A stretch of DNA of 64,000 nucleotides from a virus. Positions 50,481 through 58,144 of the stretch are shown here, one piece after another (within the stretch, counting starts at the first letter, position 1; each line of letters begins with the position of its first letter). The stretch is taken from IMG/VR virus record IMGVR_UViG_3300017971_000026, positions 20,079-84,078 of that record. One strand, written 5' to 3'. The notes under the pieces were generated by a model. It saw only the letters and a list, made by a program, of their open reading frames with translations, had not been told where the DNA came from and made no database searches. The position numbers and the translations under genes were made by a program.

Positions 50481-50767
50481 CACGCGAGCCCTCCTGGCGT
50501 CGAGATCTTCAGGACGACCTCGCGCAGGAACGTCCAGTCAGCTGAACAGGCCGGGAGGCCGAGGTCGCGGACATTCATCGCGGTCACCGGATCGGCATAG
50601 AGCCGAGCCTCGTTCGCCCAGCACTCGCGCACCTTCTGTTCGGCTGCATCTACTCCCGCGATCCCCTCATTCATGTCTTGGGTCGTCTCGGCGGCTTCGG
50701 CGGCCTGCCATGCGCGGTCGTAGTCGGCGACGGCTCGCGCGGTGTTCGTATACTTGGATGTGCTCAC
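50480..50767 (-). CDS. Hypothetical helical protein
   Basis: 95 residues, mostly helix; GTG in a GTGA overlap. No domain recognised. Confidence 0.5.
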   Translation of the reverse strand: MSTSKYTNTARAVADYDRAWQAAEAAETTQDMNEGIAGVDAAEQKVRECWANEARLYADPVTAMNVRDLGLPACSADWTFLREVVLKISTPGGLA

Positions 50768-51060
50768 GCGTCACCTCGCAGCCAGCGCACGAGCGCGTCG
50801 AGGTCGTCGTCGAGAGTGTCGAGCCGCTTCCGATGCGTCTTGCGCGCTGCGAACGGCCCACCGTTGCGCGTGTGCAGCCAGCTTCGGTTGTCCGGGTCGG
50901 CGACGATCCAGGCCACGCGCCCGGTCGCGGTGCGGTCTTCGCGGTAGCCGATCGCCAGCACCGTCGCCTCGTCGACAACGAGCAGCTGCACGCGGTCCGC
51001 GCTGTAGGAGTAGGCGCCGGCGATGTCGCGGGCGGTGAAGTTGGAGATCGGGGTGCTCAT
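50764..51060 (-). CDS. Hypothetical protein
   Basis: 98 residues. A basic central part with Trp-rich strands (VAWIVADPDNRSWLHTRNGG) and an acidic end. First gene of the run 51060-48782, led by a type C element. Confidence 0.55.
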   Translation of the reverse strand: MSTPISNFTARDIAGAYSYSADRVQLLVVDEATVLAIGYREDRTATGRVAWIVADPDNRSWLHTRNGGPFAARKTHRKRLDTLDDDLDALVRWLRGDA

Positions 51061-51095
51061 CGGTCGCGCTAACCGCGTGATCGCTGGGCTATTCC
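51061..51095 (-). promoter_or_regulatory. Type C promoter-like element
   Basis: GGAATA, N14, CGGTTAG, eight bases, ATG 51060. Confidence 0.6.
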
Positions 51096-51607
51096 CGGCC
51101 ATTTTACGCGCTGATCGCGAACGTGCCCCGGGGGCGGTTGCGCGTGTGCGCCGCGATCTGGCTCCCCGAAGACGCCGTTTCGAATGTGCCCCGGGGGCGG
51201 TCATAACGGTTCAAACCACAGTGGTCGCCCACAGCGTGCTGTTTGCAGCCTGGGGTCGGTCTCCGTCGCGATCGGTGTGCGGCCCGCTCGAGCTCGGTTA
51301 TCGCGCGCCAGCGGCCGCGATCGTGACGCGGTCGGCGCGATCGGTCGGCGCGATCGGTCGGCGGTCGCGATCGCGCTTGGACGACGGCGGCGCAGCTCGG
51401 AGATCTCCCCCGGCCTTCAGGTGGTCGCCCTCCGCGCACCCGCGTGCTCAGCGGTCACCCCGTGGCGCGATGGTCGCAGGCCGAGATGGTGGCGACCGAC
51501 GCCCTGCTCCAGGCCGATGACGGCCTCCGGAGATCTCACCGTTGGCGAAGCTCCGCGATCTCCGCAGACGACGCAGGACGATCCCGATCGATCGCGAGAA
51601 GGCGACG
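51096..51607. other. Non-coding repeat-rich region between divergent operons
   Basis: About 510 nt with no convincing gene on either strand. It has two copies of a 21-bp element (51118-51138 and 51181-51201, core GTGCCCCGGGGGCGGT) exactly 63 bp apart. It also has a tandem run of GGTCGGCGCGATC units (about 51330-51375) and many GATC sites. The second 21-bp copy differs at one base. Candidates are operator sites, a second origin, or a packaging/terminus region. Confidence 0.6.
51118..51201. repeat. Paired 21-bp direct repeats
   Basis: CGAACGTGCCCCGGGGGCGGT at 51118-51138 is repeated with one change at 51181-51201. The 63-bp spacing equals six helical turns, as expected for two binding sites on the same DNA face. 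Confidence 0.7.
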
Positions 51608-51643
51608 GGAAGCGCTCGTGGGCGCCGCCGGTACCTCGACCAC
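51608..51643 (+). promoter_or_regulatory. Type A promoter-like element
   Basis: GGAAGC, N16, GGTACC, eight bases, ATG 51644. Confidence 0.55.
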
Positions 51644-52300
51644 ATGAGCAAGCCGAAGCGACCACCCCTCACGCACGCGGTCCGCCCTTCGACCGGGACG
51701 CCGCCGATGCAGGCGCCAGCGGTCTCGGTCTACGCGGCTCCTCCGCCGCAGCACCAGTTCACGCAGCCCGTGCAGCCGATCGATCTGCCACCGTCGATCA
51801 ACATCGAAGTCGACACCGAGCCCATGAGTCGAGAGCAGCGCATGTCGATGATCAAGACGCTGGTCGCCGAGCTCGACCGGTCGGAGCGCGCGCGCGTGCG
51901 GAAGCTGCTCGCCGCGCACGACTCCTTCGACGAGGTAGGGGTCGAGGTGACGGTCAACATGGGGGAGGCCCATGATCGCGTCGCCGCGGACTTTGCCAGG
52001 CGGTTCGTGGCCAACGCCAAGAAGCAGCTCGTCGCCCTGACCCTCGACGTCGAACTGCTGGACGACTCGATCCAGGTCCGATGCGAGCAGTCGACGCCCG
52101 CGGGCGCGGCGATCTACGCGGCGATGTCGGACGACCTCAAGATGCTGATGGCCGACGGCGCGGTCAAGGTCGACAACATCTGCAGGATCCTCGACCGTCA
52201 CCGAGCGACGATCCGAGGCCAGGACGTGGTCGAGATCTCGATCTGGTCTGGCCCCGCGTCGGACAGTTACCTGTTGCGCGTTTGGCGGCCGGGGGAATAG
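51644..52300 (+). CDS. Hypothetical protein
   Basis: 218 residues. Pro/Gln-rich N-terminal 45 residues, then a helical region (SREQRMSMIKTLVAELDRSE) and an alpha/beta C-terminal domain. No recognised family. First plus-strand gene after the repeat region. Confidence 0.55.
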   Translation: MSKPKRPPLTHAVRPSTGTPPMQAPAVSVYAAPPPQHQFTQPVQPIDLPPSINIEVDTEPMSREQRMSMIKTLVAELDRSERARVRKLLAAHDSFDEVGVEVTVNMGEAHDRVAADFARRFVANAKKQLVALTLDVELLDDSIQVRCEQSTPAGAAIYAAMSDDLKMLMADGAVKVDNICRILDRHRATIRGQDVVEISIWSGPASDSYLLRVWRPGE

Positions 52301-52327
52301 GCCCGCGGGCTCGAGGTTGGGTCGACC
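52294..52327 (+). promoter_or_regulatory. Type C promoter-like element (variant)
   Basis: GGAATA, N14, AGGTTGG, seven bases, ATG 52328. One base shorter than the other type C sites. Confidence 0.45.
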
Positions 52328-52501
52328 ATGGACCAAAACGAGACCAAGACCACCATCGAGATCAGGCGAGGAGAGCAAGGATTCAGCGTGTGCCTGCTCC
52401 GTGAAGACGGAAGCTCGACGCTGTTCACCCGCGACCACAGCAGGGCTTCGCTGTTGGCCAAGATCGAGGAGCTACTCCTGCGTGAGGGCGCCCTCCGATG
52501 A
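52328..52501 (+). CDS. Small hypothetical protein
   Basis: 57 residues, alternating strand and helix, no family. ATGA overlap with the next gene. Confidence 0.5.
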   Translation: MDQNETKTTIEIRRGEQGFSVCLLREDGSSTLFTRDHSRASLLAKIEELLLREGALR

Positions 52502-52695
52502 ACCAGAACGAGATGCTGAGGATCTGGCTCGCGCAGGCGTGCGGGGTCGGGTCGATGCAGGTCACCGACGAGCACCTGCGCGAGTGGCACGCGCTGCGGA
52601 TGAAGATCCGGGCGTACCAGCCCACCGAGGCGGGCGCTCGCAAGGCCAGGTCCAACGCGCGCGCTCTCGGGGTGCATGTGGAAGGTGACCGATGA
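52498..52695 (+). CDS. Small helical protein
   Basis: 65 residues, helical, basic C-terminus, unknown. ATGA overlaps at both ends. Confidence 0.5.
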   Translation: MNQNEMLRIWLAQACGVGSMQVTDEHLREWHALRMKIRAYQPTEAGARKARSNARALGVHVEGDR

Positions 52696-52736
52696 CCTCG
52701 GGGCACGCACTGTTGATCATGGAGGGCTGGTCGTGA
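52692..52736 (+). CDS. Possible 14-residue peptide
   Basis: Encodes MTSGHALLIMEGWS. ATGA overlap upstream and GTGA overlap downstream keep the coupling chain unbroken, which is the main reason to record it. Confidence 0.3.
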   Translation: MTSGHALLIMEGWS

Positions 52737-52987
52737 GGACGAAGATCAGCTCGGCCCGCAAGCGTGAGATCATCCTCGCTGGCCTGACCCCTCACTGGCG
52801 CGTGAGGGTCAGGGGCTTCGTGTCCCTCGCCTCCCGGCAGCTGAAGGCTTCCGGGCTGTCATCATCCTCGATCAATGCCTTCGGCCGTAGCGCCTACCGC
52901 GAAGGCAAAATCGAGGAGATCGACGGTGAGCGCGTATTGATCACCTACGCTCGCGGTGGGTGGTCGGTGCTCCCGGCGCCCTACTGA
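52733..52987 (+). CDS. Hypothetical basic protein
   Basis: 84 residues; basic, beta-rich end (GERVLITYARGGWSVLPAPY). GTG in a GTGA overlap. End overlaps the convergent lipoprotein gene by 7 nt. Confidence 0.5.
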   Translation: MRTKISSARKREIILAGLTPHWRVRVRGFVSLASRQLKASGLSSSSINAFGRSAYREGKIEEIDGERVLITYARGGWSVLPAPY

Positions 52988-53193
52988 GGCAGGCTCGCCC
53001 GACACTCAGCGAGATCGGCCTCGAGCTTCTCGGACCGGGCTTTTTCGGCCGCCAGTTCCTCGGAGCACGAGCCACCGTCCCCGCTACCGTCGTCGGCGGG
53101 CTGGGCCGTGTCGTCGCGCGTCGGGTGGTTGGCCTCGCTCAGCGGGCAAGCGGTGAGGGCCAGGGCGAAGACGATCGCGGGTCGAGAACGCAT
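52981..53193 (-). CDS. Small lipoprotein (candidate outer-membrane spanin)
   Basis: 70 residues. MRSRPAIVFALALTAC ends in a lipobox with Cys at 16. An Asp/Gly-rich linker and a short coiled coil (EELAAEKARSEKLEADLAEC) follow. TAGGTC and six bases precede the ATG (type B-like). Divergent from the membrane/coiled-coil gene at 53271, which would make an inner-membrane spanin partner. Spanins fuse the two membranes at the end of lysis. Confidence 0.5.
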   Translation of the reverse strand: MRSRPAIVFALALTACPLSEANHPTRDDTAQPADDGSGDGGSCSEELAAEKARSEKLEADLAECRASLPQ

Positions 53194-53270
53194 CCCGCTG
53201 ACCTACCCCGACCCGTCGTCACGGGCAAGCCGTTTGCGCTGGCCGACGACGCAGGTGTAGCGTCGGGGTC
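53194..53270. promoter_or_regulatory. Divergent type B promoter region of the candidate spanin pair
   Basis: Minus: TAGGTC, six bases, ATG 53193. Plus: TAGCGT 53258-53263, seven bases, GTG 53271. Confidence 0.4.
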
Positions 53271-53774
53271 GTGGACGAGCACACCGCCCTGATCATCAGC
53301 ACGCTCGTCGGCGGAGGCGTGGCGTCGTTCGGGGCCGTCTGCGTGATCGGTTGGAAGGTCTGGCAGGCGGTGGCGAAGCTCTTGCCGTCGGTGGGACGGG
53401 TCGCTTCGACCGTCGACGAGGCGCTCGGGAGCGAAGACAACCTCGACGTGAGCGGGCTCGACACGCCGGAGCCTCGGCGCCGGCGTAGGACCGGAGCCTT
53501 CCAGCAGATGATCCGCGAGGAGCTCGAGGAGCACGACCGCAGGCTCGACCGCCGCTTCGACCGGCTCGAGGCGACCGTCGACGGACTCGCCGAGGGCTTC
53601 GAGGGCATGCGCCGGGGTCAGAAGAAGCACGCGGACCTGCTCGCAGGCCTCGCCTCGGCCACCGAGACCGTCCAGGCCAGGACTGCCGAGCACTCGGCCG
53701 AGCTCGCACTCGCGCGCGCCGACGGGTCCATGACCGCGGGCCGAGTCACGCAGCTCGACAGGGGCCCGATGTGA
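53271..53774 (+). CDS. Membrane-anchored coiled-coil protein (candidate inner spanin or tail-associated)
   Basis: 167 residues. A membrane segment at about 8-30 (ISTLVGGGVASFGAVCVIGW) is followed by a long charged coiled coil (about 75-150). This is the i-spanin layout; a holin-associated role is an alternative. It is coupled by a GTGA overlap to a 38-residue membrane peptide. Confidence 0.5.
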   Translation: MDEHTALIISTLVGGGVASFGAVCVIGWKVWQAVAKLLPSVGRVASTVDEALGSEDNLDVSGLDTPEPRRRRRTGAFQQMIREELEEHDRRLDRRFDRLEATVDGLAEGFEGMRRGQKKHADLLAGLASATETVQARTAEHSAELALARADGSMTAGRVTQLDRGPM

Positions 53775-53887
53775 AGCTCCCGCGCTGGCAGCTGCTCGCG
53801 GTCGTGCTGATCGCCGCGATCTGCGGGGCGGCGACGGCGAGCGCGCTCATGCGGCACGCTGACGCATCGCAGTCGGTGAAAACCTAG
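53771..53887 (+). CDS. Small membrane protein
   Basis: 38 residues, one membrane segment (LLAVVLIAAICGAATASALM). GTG in a GTGA overlap. Could be a holin-like peptide next to the candidate spanins. Confidence 0.45.
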   Translation: MKLPRWQLLAVVLIAAICGAATASALMRHADASQSVKT

Positions 53888-53923
53888 CGATCTCGCTGGG
53901 TTGCGAAAAAGTTGGTTGATCGC

Positions 53924-53958
53924 GGAATAGGTGATGGCGGGGCCGGTTGGACCGCGCG
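53924..53958 (+). promoter_or_regulatory. Type C promoter-like element
   Basis: GGAATA, N14, CGGTTGG, eight bases, ATG 53959. The last 18 bases (CGGTTGGACCGCGCGATG) are identical to those of the helicase promoter at 40312. Confidence 0.65.
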
Positions 53959-54111
53959 ATGCCGACGAAAGACCTGCCCCGCCGCGAGGCCCAGATCCAA
54001 CGCGCCCTCGCCGGCACCCTGAGCCGCGCTCGACGCTCCGATCTGATGGCCGAGTTGTTCGAGATCTCCGAGGTCCTCGACCGCCGCATGCGCTCGCGGG
54101 GTGCGCGATGA
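53959..54111 (+). CDS. Small basic helical protein
   Basis: 50 residues, Arg-rich helices, unknown. Followed by an ATGA overlap. Confidence 0.5.
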   Translation: MPTKDLPRREAQIQRALAGTLSRARRSDLMAELFEISEVLDRRMRSRGAR

Positions 54112-54434
54112 GCACTGCATTCCCCGTCGCCTCCGTCCGCCGCATGTACGCGACTCTGTCCGTGCGAGGTCCCGCGCGCACTCGCGCCGCCTTCTGCACG
54201 GTCGTCGACATGATCGATATGGGCACGCTGACGCCCGAGGTCGTGGCCGACGTCATCCTCGGAAAGACCACGATCGCTCAGGCGGTGCGCGACGTCGCCG
54301 AGGTCATGGCCGACGGTGCCGCAGACTGCGACGACGCGGAGATCGCCGCCGACATGGAGCGCGTCGCGGCCGACTGTCGGGCGGCATCGGACGCGCTCAA
54401 CCCGATGGGCGCGGTCAGCCCTCGCGCGGCCTGA
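54108..54434 (+). CDS. Hypothetical helical protein
   Basis: 108 residues. A PEVVADVILGKTTIAQAVRD segment resembles a small helix-turn-helix but is not conclusive. End overlaps the convergent methyltransferase gene by 20 nt. Confidence 0.5.
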   Translation: MSTAFPVASVRRMYATLSVRGPARTRAAFCTVVDMIDMGTLTPEVVADVILGKTTIAQAVRDVAEVMADGAADCDDAEIAADMERVAADCRAASDALNPMGAVSPRAA

Positions 54435-55707
54435 CCAGCTGCGCCTTGCGGCCGGTCTCGCGCTCCCACCTGGCCACGGTGACGTCGCACATCGCCCGCT
54501 CCATCTCCATCGCTCGAACCCGTCGCCCGGTCCGCTCACCCGCGATGATCACAGAGCCCGATCCGTTGAAGAGGTCGAGCACGATCTCGCCCTCGTCGCT
54601 GCTGTTCTCGATCAGCTCCGCGAGCATGGCGACGGGCTTGGCCGCGTTGTGCAGGCGCTCGTCTCCGGTGGGGCGGTTGTGCCCGCGCACGACGTTGGGC
54701 TTGAACACCTGGCGATGCCCAGCGATCCGGCTGCTGGTCATCTTGTGCTTCGGCGGCTCCCGCACGAAGAACGCGATCATCTCGTAGCAATGGGCGTACA
54801 TGCTCCCAAGGCCTCCGCCCCCCTTGTCCCAGATCAGCGCGTTCTTCGGGCTCATCTTCGCGCCCTTCAGACCATCCCAGATCGTCGCCCAGCTGCGCCA
54901 GTCGCAGCACACGTAGACGTGGGCGAACTCGCGGACGCTGCCGACGATCACGAACCCGAGCCGCGCGAAGAAGGGCCGGATCATCTTGTCGTCGGCGATG
55001 TCCGCTCCGATCCCGGTCGAGCTTCCGTAGATCGCGAACGGAGGATCCATGAGCGCCATGTCTGCGATCTCGCCGTCGAGGAGAAGCGCCCGAGCGCCCT
55101 CGTCGAAGCTGTCGCCACAGACGAGGCGATGGTCGCCGAGGATCCACAGGTCGCCCGTCTGCGTGACAGGTTCCTTCGGCGGCTCGGGTAGCGGCGGCTC
55201 CTCGCCCCCCCCTTCGCCCCGCTCATGCTCGCCGACGGTCGAGACCTCCTCGAGCGGCCACTCGACGTCGAAGCCCTCAAAGTCCGCCGCCTCAAAGCCG
55301 ACGTCGCCCCAGTCGAAGTCCGGCTGCTCGCCGATCGTCTCCGCGAGCTGCTCGGGGTGCCACTCCGCGAGCTCGGCGCTGCGGTTGTCGACGATCGCCA
55401 ACTCAGCGGCCTCCTCGGGCGTCATCGGTCGAAGCTCGCCCGTCTCGGGGTCGCGGACCTTGTCGACGAAGACGGCGACGATCTGCTCGGCGCCCATGTC
55501 GATCGCTCGAGTCACGGTGCCGTTGCCGGCGATGATCACCCCGGTCGGCTCGTAGACGACGATCGGCTTGACCTGCTGGAACTTGCCGAGGCTGTGCTCG
55601 ATCACCGCGAGGTTGCGGTCGTTGTGGCGGCGTGCGTTGTGCGGGTCGAGGGTCAGGCTCGCGATGTCGACGAGCTTCGGTCGGAGGGCTGGGGCGTCAG
55701 CGTCCAC
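54415..55707 (-). CDS. ParB-like domain fused to a DNA methyltransferase
   Basis: 430 residues. Residues about 10-115 are a ParB/Srx-type domain (LTLDPHNARRHNDRNLAVIE, then VIIAGNGTVTRA). A Pro/Glu-rich linker follows, then an amino-methyltransferase domain with GDSFD, MALMDPPFAIYG (DPPF), and VLDLFNGSGSVIIAGE. Such fusions are common in phages and probably modify specific DNA sites. GTG 55707 is chosen because TATCCT lies six bases upstream; the frame is open 6 codons further. Confidence 0.78.
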   Translation of the reverse strand: MDADAPALRPKLVDIASLTLDPHNARRHNDRNLAVIEHSLGKFQQVKPIVVYEPTGVIIAGNGTVTRAIDMGAEQIVAVFVDKVRDPETGELRPMTPEEAAELAIVDNRSAELAEWHPEQLAETIGEQPDFDWGDVGFEAADFEGFDVEWPLEEVSTVGEHERGEGGGEEPPLPEPPKEPVTQTGDLWILGDHRLVCGDSFDEGARALLLDGEIADMALMDPPFAIYGSSTGIGADIADDKMIRPFFARLGFVIVGSVREFAHVYVCCDWRSWATIWDGLKGAKMSPKNALIWDKGGGGLGSMYAHCYEMIAFFVREPPKHKMTSSRIAGHRQVFKPNVVRGHNRPTGDERLHNAAKPVAMLAELIENSSDEGEIVLDLFNGSGSVIIAGERTGRRVRAMEMERAMCDVTVARWERETGRKAQLVRPREG

Positions 55708-55769
55708 GCTGTGAGGATAGCGCACCCGTCCGGTTGCACGGGGAAGCGGTCTGGGTCTTCGCGGGTATC
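55708..55769. promoter_or_regulatory. Divergent type B / type A module
   Basis: Minus: TATCCT 55719-55714, six bases, GTG 55707. Plus: GGAAGC 55742-55747, N16, GGTATC 55764-55769; here the ATG (55795) is 25 nt away rather than 6, leaving a short leader with AAGG. Confidence 0.5.
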
Positions 55770-55794
55770 ATCGCCAGCAAGGTAGACCACGATC

Positions 55795-56388
55795 ATGCGC
55801 ACCCACCTTCTCGCCGCCGCCCTGTTCCTCTCCGCCTGCTCGGCCCCCGTCGGCTCCGACGATGACGCCGGGGAGACGGGCGACGCTGAGATCCAGGCAT
55901 GGGCGGAGATCCGATGCACCGACACGACCTTCGGCGCGGTGGCAATGGTTCGACCGCCTGGCGAGGGCGACGCGTGGGCCTATGCGATCCACGCTGACGA
56001 GCTCGAGCGCCGGACGGATCACCTCGAGCCCGTCGACTCGTGGCCGCAGGACAGCTGCGCCGCTGGCCAAGTCCCGGAGACGTTCATGCCCGAGGTTCGC
56101 TGCTATGAATCTGATCTCAACGGACGCGTGGGCTGCTACGTCGGCGACGGGACGTGGTTCGCGGCTGCGGTGCCCGAGTGCGACCCAGACTTCGCCGGCC
56201 TGGAGTTCCGGTCACACTGGCCGGAGGATGGCTGCGCGGATCAGCACGGATCTGCGGACCCGTTCGACTCGATCTCGTGCGCGGATGGCCTCGCGTGCAT
56301 TGGCTGGTCCGGCAACGCGGCGATGCTCGTGCTACCCACCTGCGAGGTCGAGGCGAGGCCCCACCTGCCCGGCGACAGGTGCAACTAG
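55795..56388 (+). CDS. Lipoprotein
   Basis: 197 residues. Signal peptide and lipobox MRTHLLAAALFLSAC, then an Asp/Gly/Thr-rich spacer and an extracytoplasmic domain with 8 further cysteines, so probably disulfide-bonded. No family recognised. Possible roles are superinfection exclusion or lysogenic conversion. Its 3' end overlaps the convergent virion gene by 4 nt. Confidence 0.6.
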   Translation: MRTHLLAAALFLSACSAPVGSDDDAGETGDAEIQAWAEIRCTDTTFGAVAMVRPPGEGDAWAYAIHADELERRTDHLEPVDSWPQDSCAAGQVPETFMPEVRCYESDLNGRVGCYVGDGTWFAAAVPECDPDFAGLEFRSHWPEDGCADQHGSADPFDSISCADGLACIGWSGNAAMLVLPTCEVEARPHLPGDRCN

Positions 56389-58118
56389 CGGGTCGCCAGG
56401 AAGGCGTCCTTGTAGCCCTGCAGAAACAGGATCGATGTCGCTCCGCCGGCCGCTACAGTCGCCGCGAGTTGAGCCTGACCGGACGCGTCGAGGCCTACTT
56501 CGAACGTGTCGTCTGCCGCGAAGGCTGGCTGGCTGGTGTTGTCGAGTCGCACCCTGTACTCGGCGACAAGCGTCTGGTCCGCCGCTCCGGATCCAAAGTT
56601 GGCGCCGACGATCAAGGCAACGACGGCGTTGAGGTTGCCGCCCTCGAAGACCGTGCCGACCTTCGCCCACAAGGCAGCGGTCGGGAGGATCGTCGGCTCA
56701 ACGCCGGCCTGGTCCATCGACGGGAACCCGCCGGGCTTGAAGGTCGTGAGCGCCACGTCGGCCACGTCTCGGCGGATCGGCTTGGCGCCAGTGCCGGCGA
56801 CGACGTCGACCTCGTCGATCATCCAGACCTCGCCGGCTCCGCGATAGGCTTGGGCGATGAACTGGCCCCCAGTCGCAGACACGGCGCCGATGTAGACGCT
56901 CTCGGTCACGACCTGCGTGTTGCCCCACGACGGGTCCTGGGTCGCGTCGAGGGTCAGGGAGCCGCTCGTGTTGCCTCGAGCATCAACGATCCTGATCGGC
57001 GCGGTGCTGAGCGGGCCGCGGTCGATCCCGTTTGGCCCCTGGTCGTCCCAGATCGGGATGCAGTTCACGAAGGTCGGCCCCGCCTCCAGGGGCGCGAACC
57101 CGAGGCCGAGGGACGTGAAGGTCGACCCGTCGCCGAAGACGATCGAGTCCGGCGTCGCTAGGAGGTCCAGCTGGTTGGGGTTGGTGGCCTTGGCCTCGCG
57201 CGGCGCTAGAGGGCCGTAGTCTGACGCCCACGGTGGCGGTACGAGGTAGCAGTAGACCGGCCCCGTCGAGGCGAGCAGCGCCGCCGGGCTCGTCGTGTCC
57301 GGCGTGCGCGCGGTGACGGTGCCCGAGAAGCTGACGTTGCCGCGAGCTCGCGCAGGGATCCCCAGCAACTCGACCCGGGCGTCGTGGATCTCAGGCAGCT
57401 GCAGCGCGCCGAAGGTGCCGCCGGCCTCCTCGCCCACGCTGATCCCACCGCCCTCGATCGTCCGGTCCGCGATCAAGGTCTTGCCCGACGCGGCGAGCAG
57501 CGGTCGGCAGCACATGACCGGAAGGCGGTCGTCCGAGAACGCCGCCAGGCCCGTCGAGAGCTTGACGATCGCCAGCGGGATGAAGCCCGAGACGCCGGGA
57601 CCCGCCGCGACCTGTGGCGAAGCTCCGGCCGCTCCGGCGCGGACGTTGAAGACCGGATCGCTCCCGACGACGACGTCCTGGTTGACCGCCGCGAAGGTGC
57701 CTGTCCCCGGATCAAATACGTCGACCAGCGTATTCACCTTCGCGACCTGGTTGGCCTGGACTTCGATCGTCACGAGGCGCGGGTTGCCGCCGTCGACGAA
57801 GCTCGACAGGTCGATGACTTCCGGGTTGCGCTGCTCGATGTAGTCGATCGGTGGATCGTAGAGCGTGTCCGCCGGCGTCTCGGGGACGAACGCGATCCCC
57901 GGGCTGACCTCGACGGTCAGGGTGCCGGCGACGGCGCGGACGTCGAAGCCGCCGAGGACGCCACCGAGCCCAGCCGCGACGGACTTATAGGCGTCCTGCA
58001 GCTGGGCGGCCGACAGGCCTTCGAGGAGCGCCCGGTCACGCAAGCGCTCCCCGTTGTTGAAGTCGTCGCTGACCAGCCTGCGCCGCGTCCCGATCACGAC
58101 CTTGTCGATGTCCGGCAT
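56385..58118 (-). CDS. Large virion protein (tail fibre-proximal or baseplate)
   Basis: 577 residues. An N-terminal helical part (LLEGLSAAQLQDAYKSVAAG) leads into repeated beta structure with an early LTVEVSPGIAF strand, as in baseplate/fibre-attachment proteins. Many Gly/Asn turns, no Cys cluster. TAGCCT and six bases precede the ATG, the same TGATAGCCTCGCC context as the portal gene. Exact role unknown. Confidence 0.55.
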   Translation of the reverse strand: MPDIDKVVIGTRRRLVSDDFNNGERLRDRALLEGLSAAQLQDAYKSVAAGLGGVLGGFDVRAVAGTLTVEVSPGIAFVPETPADTLYDPPIDYIEQRNPEVIDLSSFVDGGNPRLVTIEVQANQVAKVNTLVDVFDPGTGTFAAVNQDVVVGSDPVFNVRAGAAGASPQVAAGPGVSGFIPLAIVKLSTGLAAFSDDRLPVMCCRPLLAASGKTLIADRTIEGGGISVGEEAGGTFGALQLPEIHDARVELLGIPARARGNVSFSGTVTARTPDTTSPAALLASTGPVYCYLVPPPWASDYGPLAPREAKATNPNQLDLLATPDSIVFGDGSTFTSLGLGFAPLEAGPTFVNCIPIWDDQGPNGIDRGPLSTAPIRIVDARGNTSGSLTLDATQDPSWGNTQVVTESVYIGAVSATGGQFIAQAYRGAGEVWMIDEVDVVAGTGAKPIRRDVADVALTTFKPGGFPSMDQAGVEPTILPTAALWAKVGTVFEGGNLNAVVALIVGANFGSGAADQTLVAEYRVRLDNTSQPAFAADDTFEVGLDASGQAQLAATVAAGGATSILFLQGYKDAFLATR

Positions 58119-58133
58119 GCGGCGAGGCTATCA
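58119..58133 (-). promoter_or_regulatory. Type B promoter-like element
   Basis: TGA-TAGCCT, six bases, ATG 58118 (minus). Confidence 0.45.
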
Positions 58134-58144
58134 CGCGAGATCAG

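Noticed and set aside
51330-51375. CRISPR array from the GGTCGGCGCGATC tandem
   Set aside because: Units are contiguous without spacers and too few.
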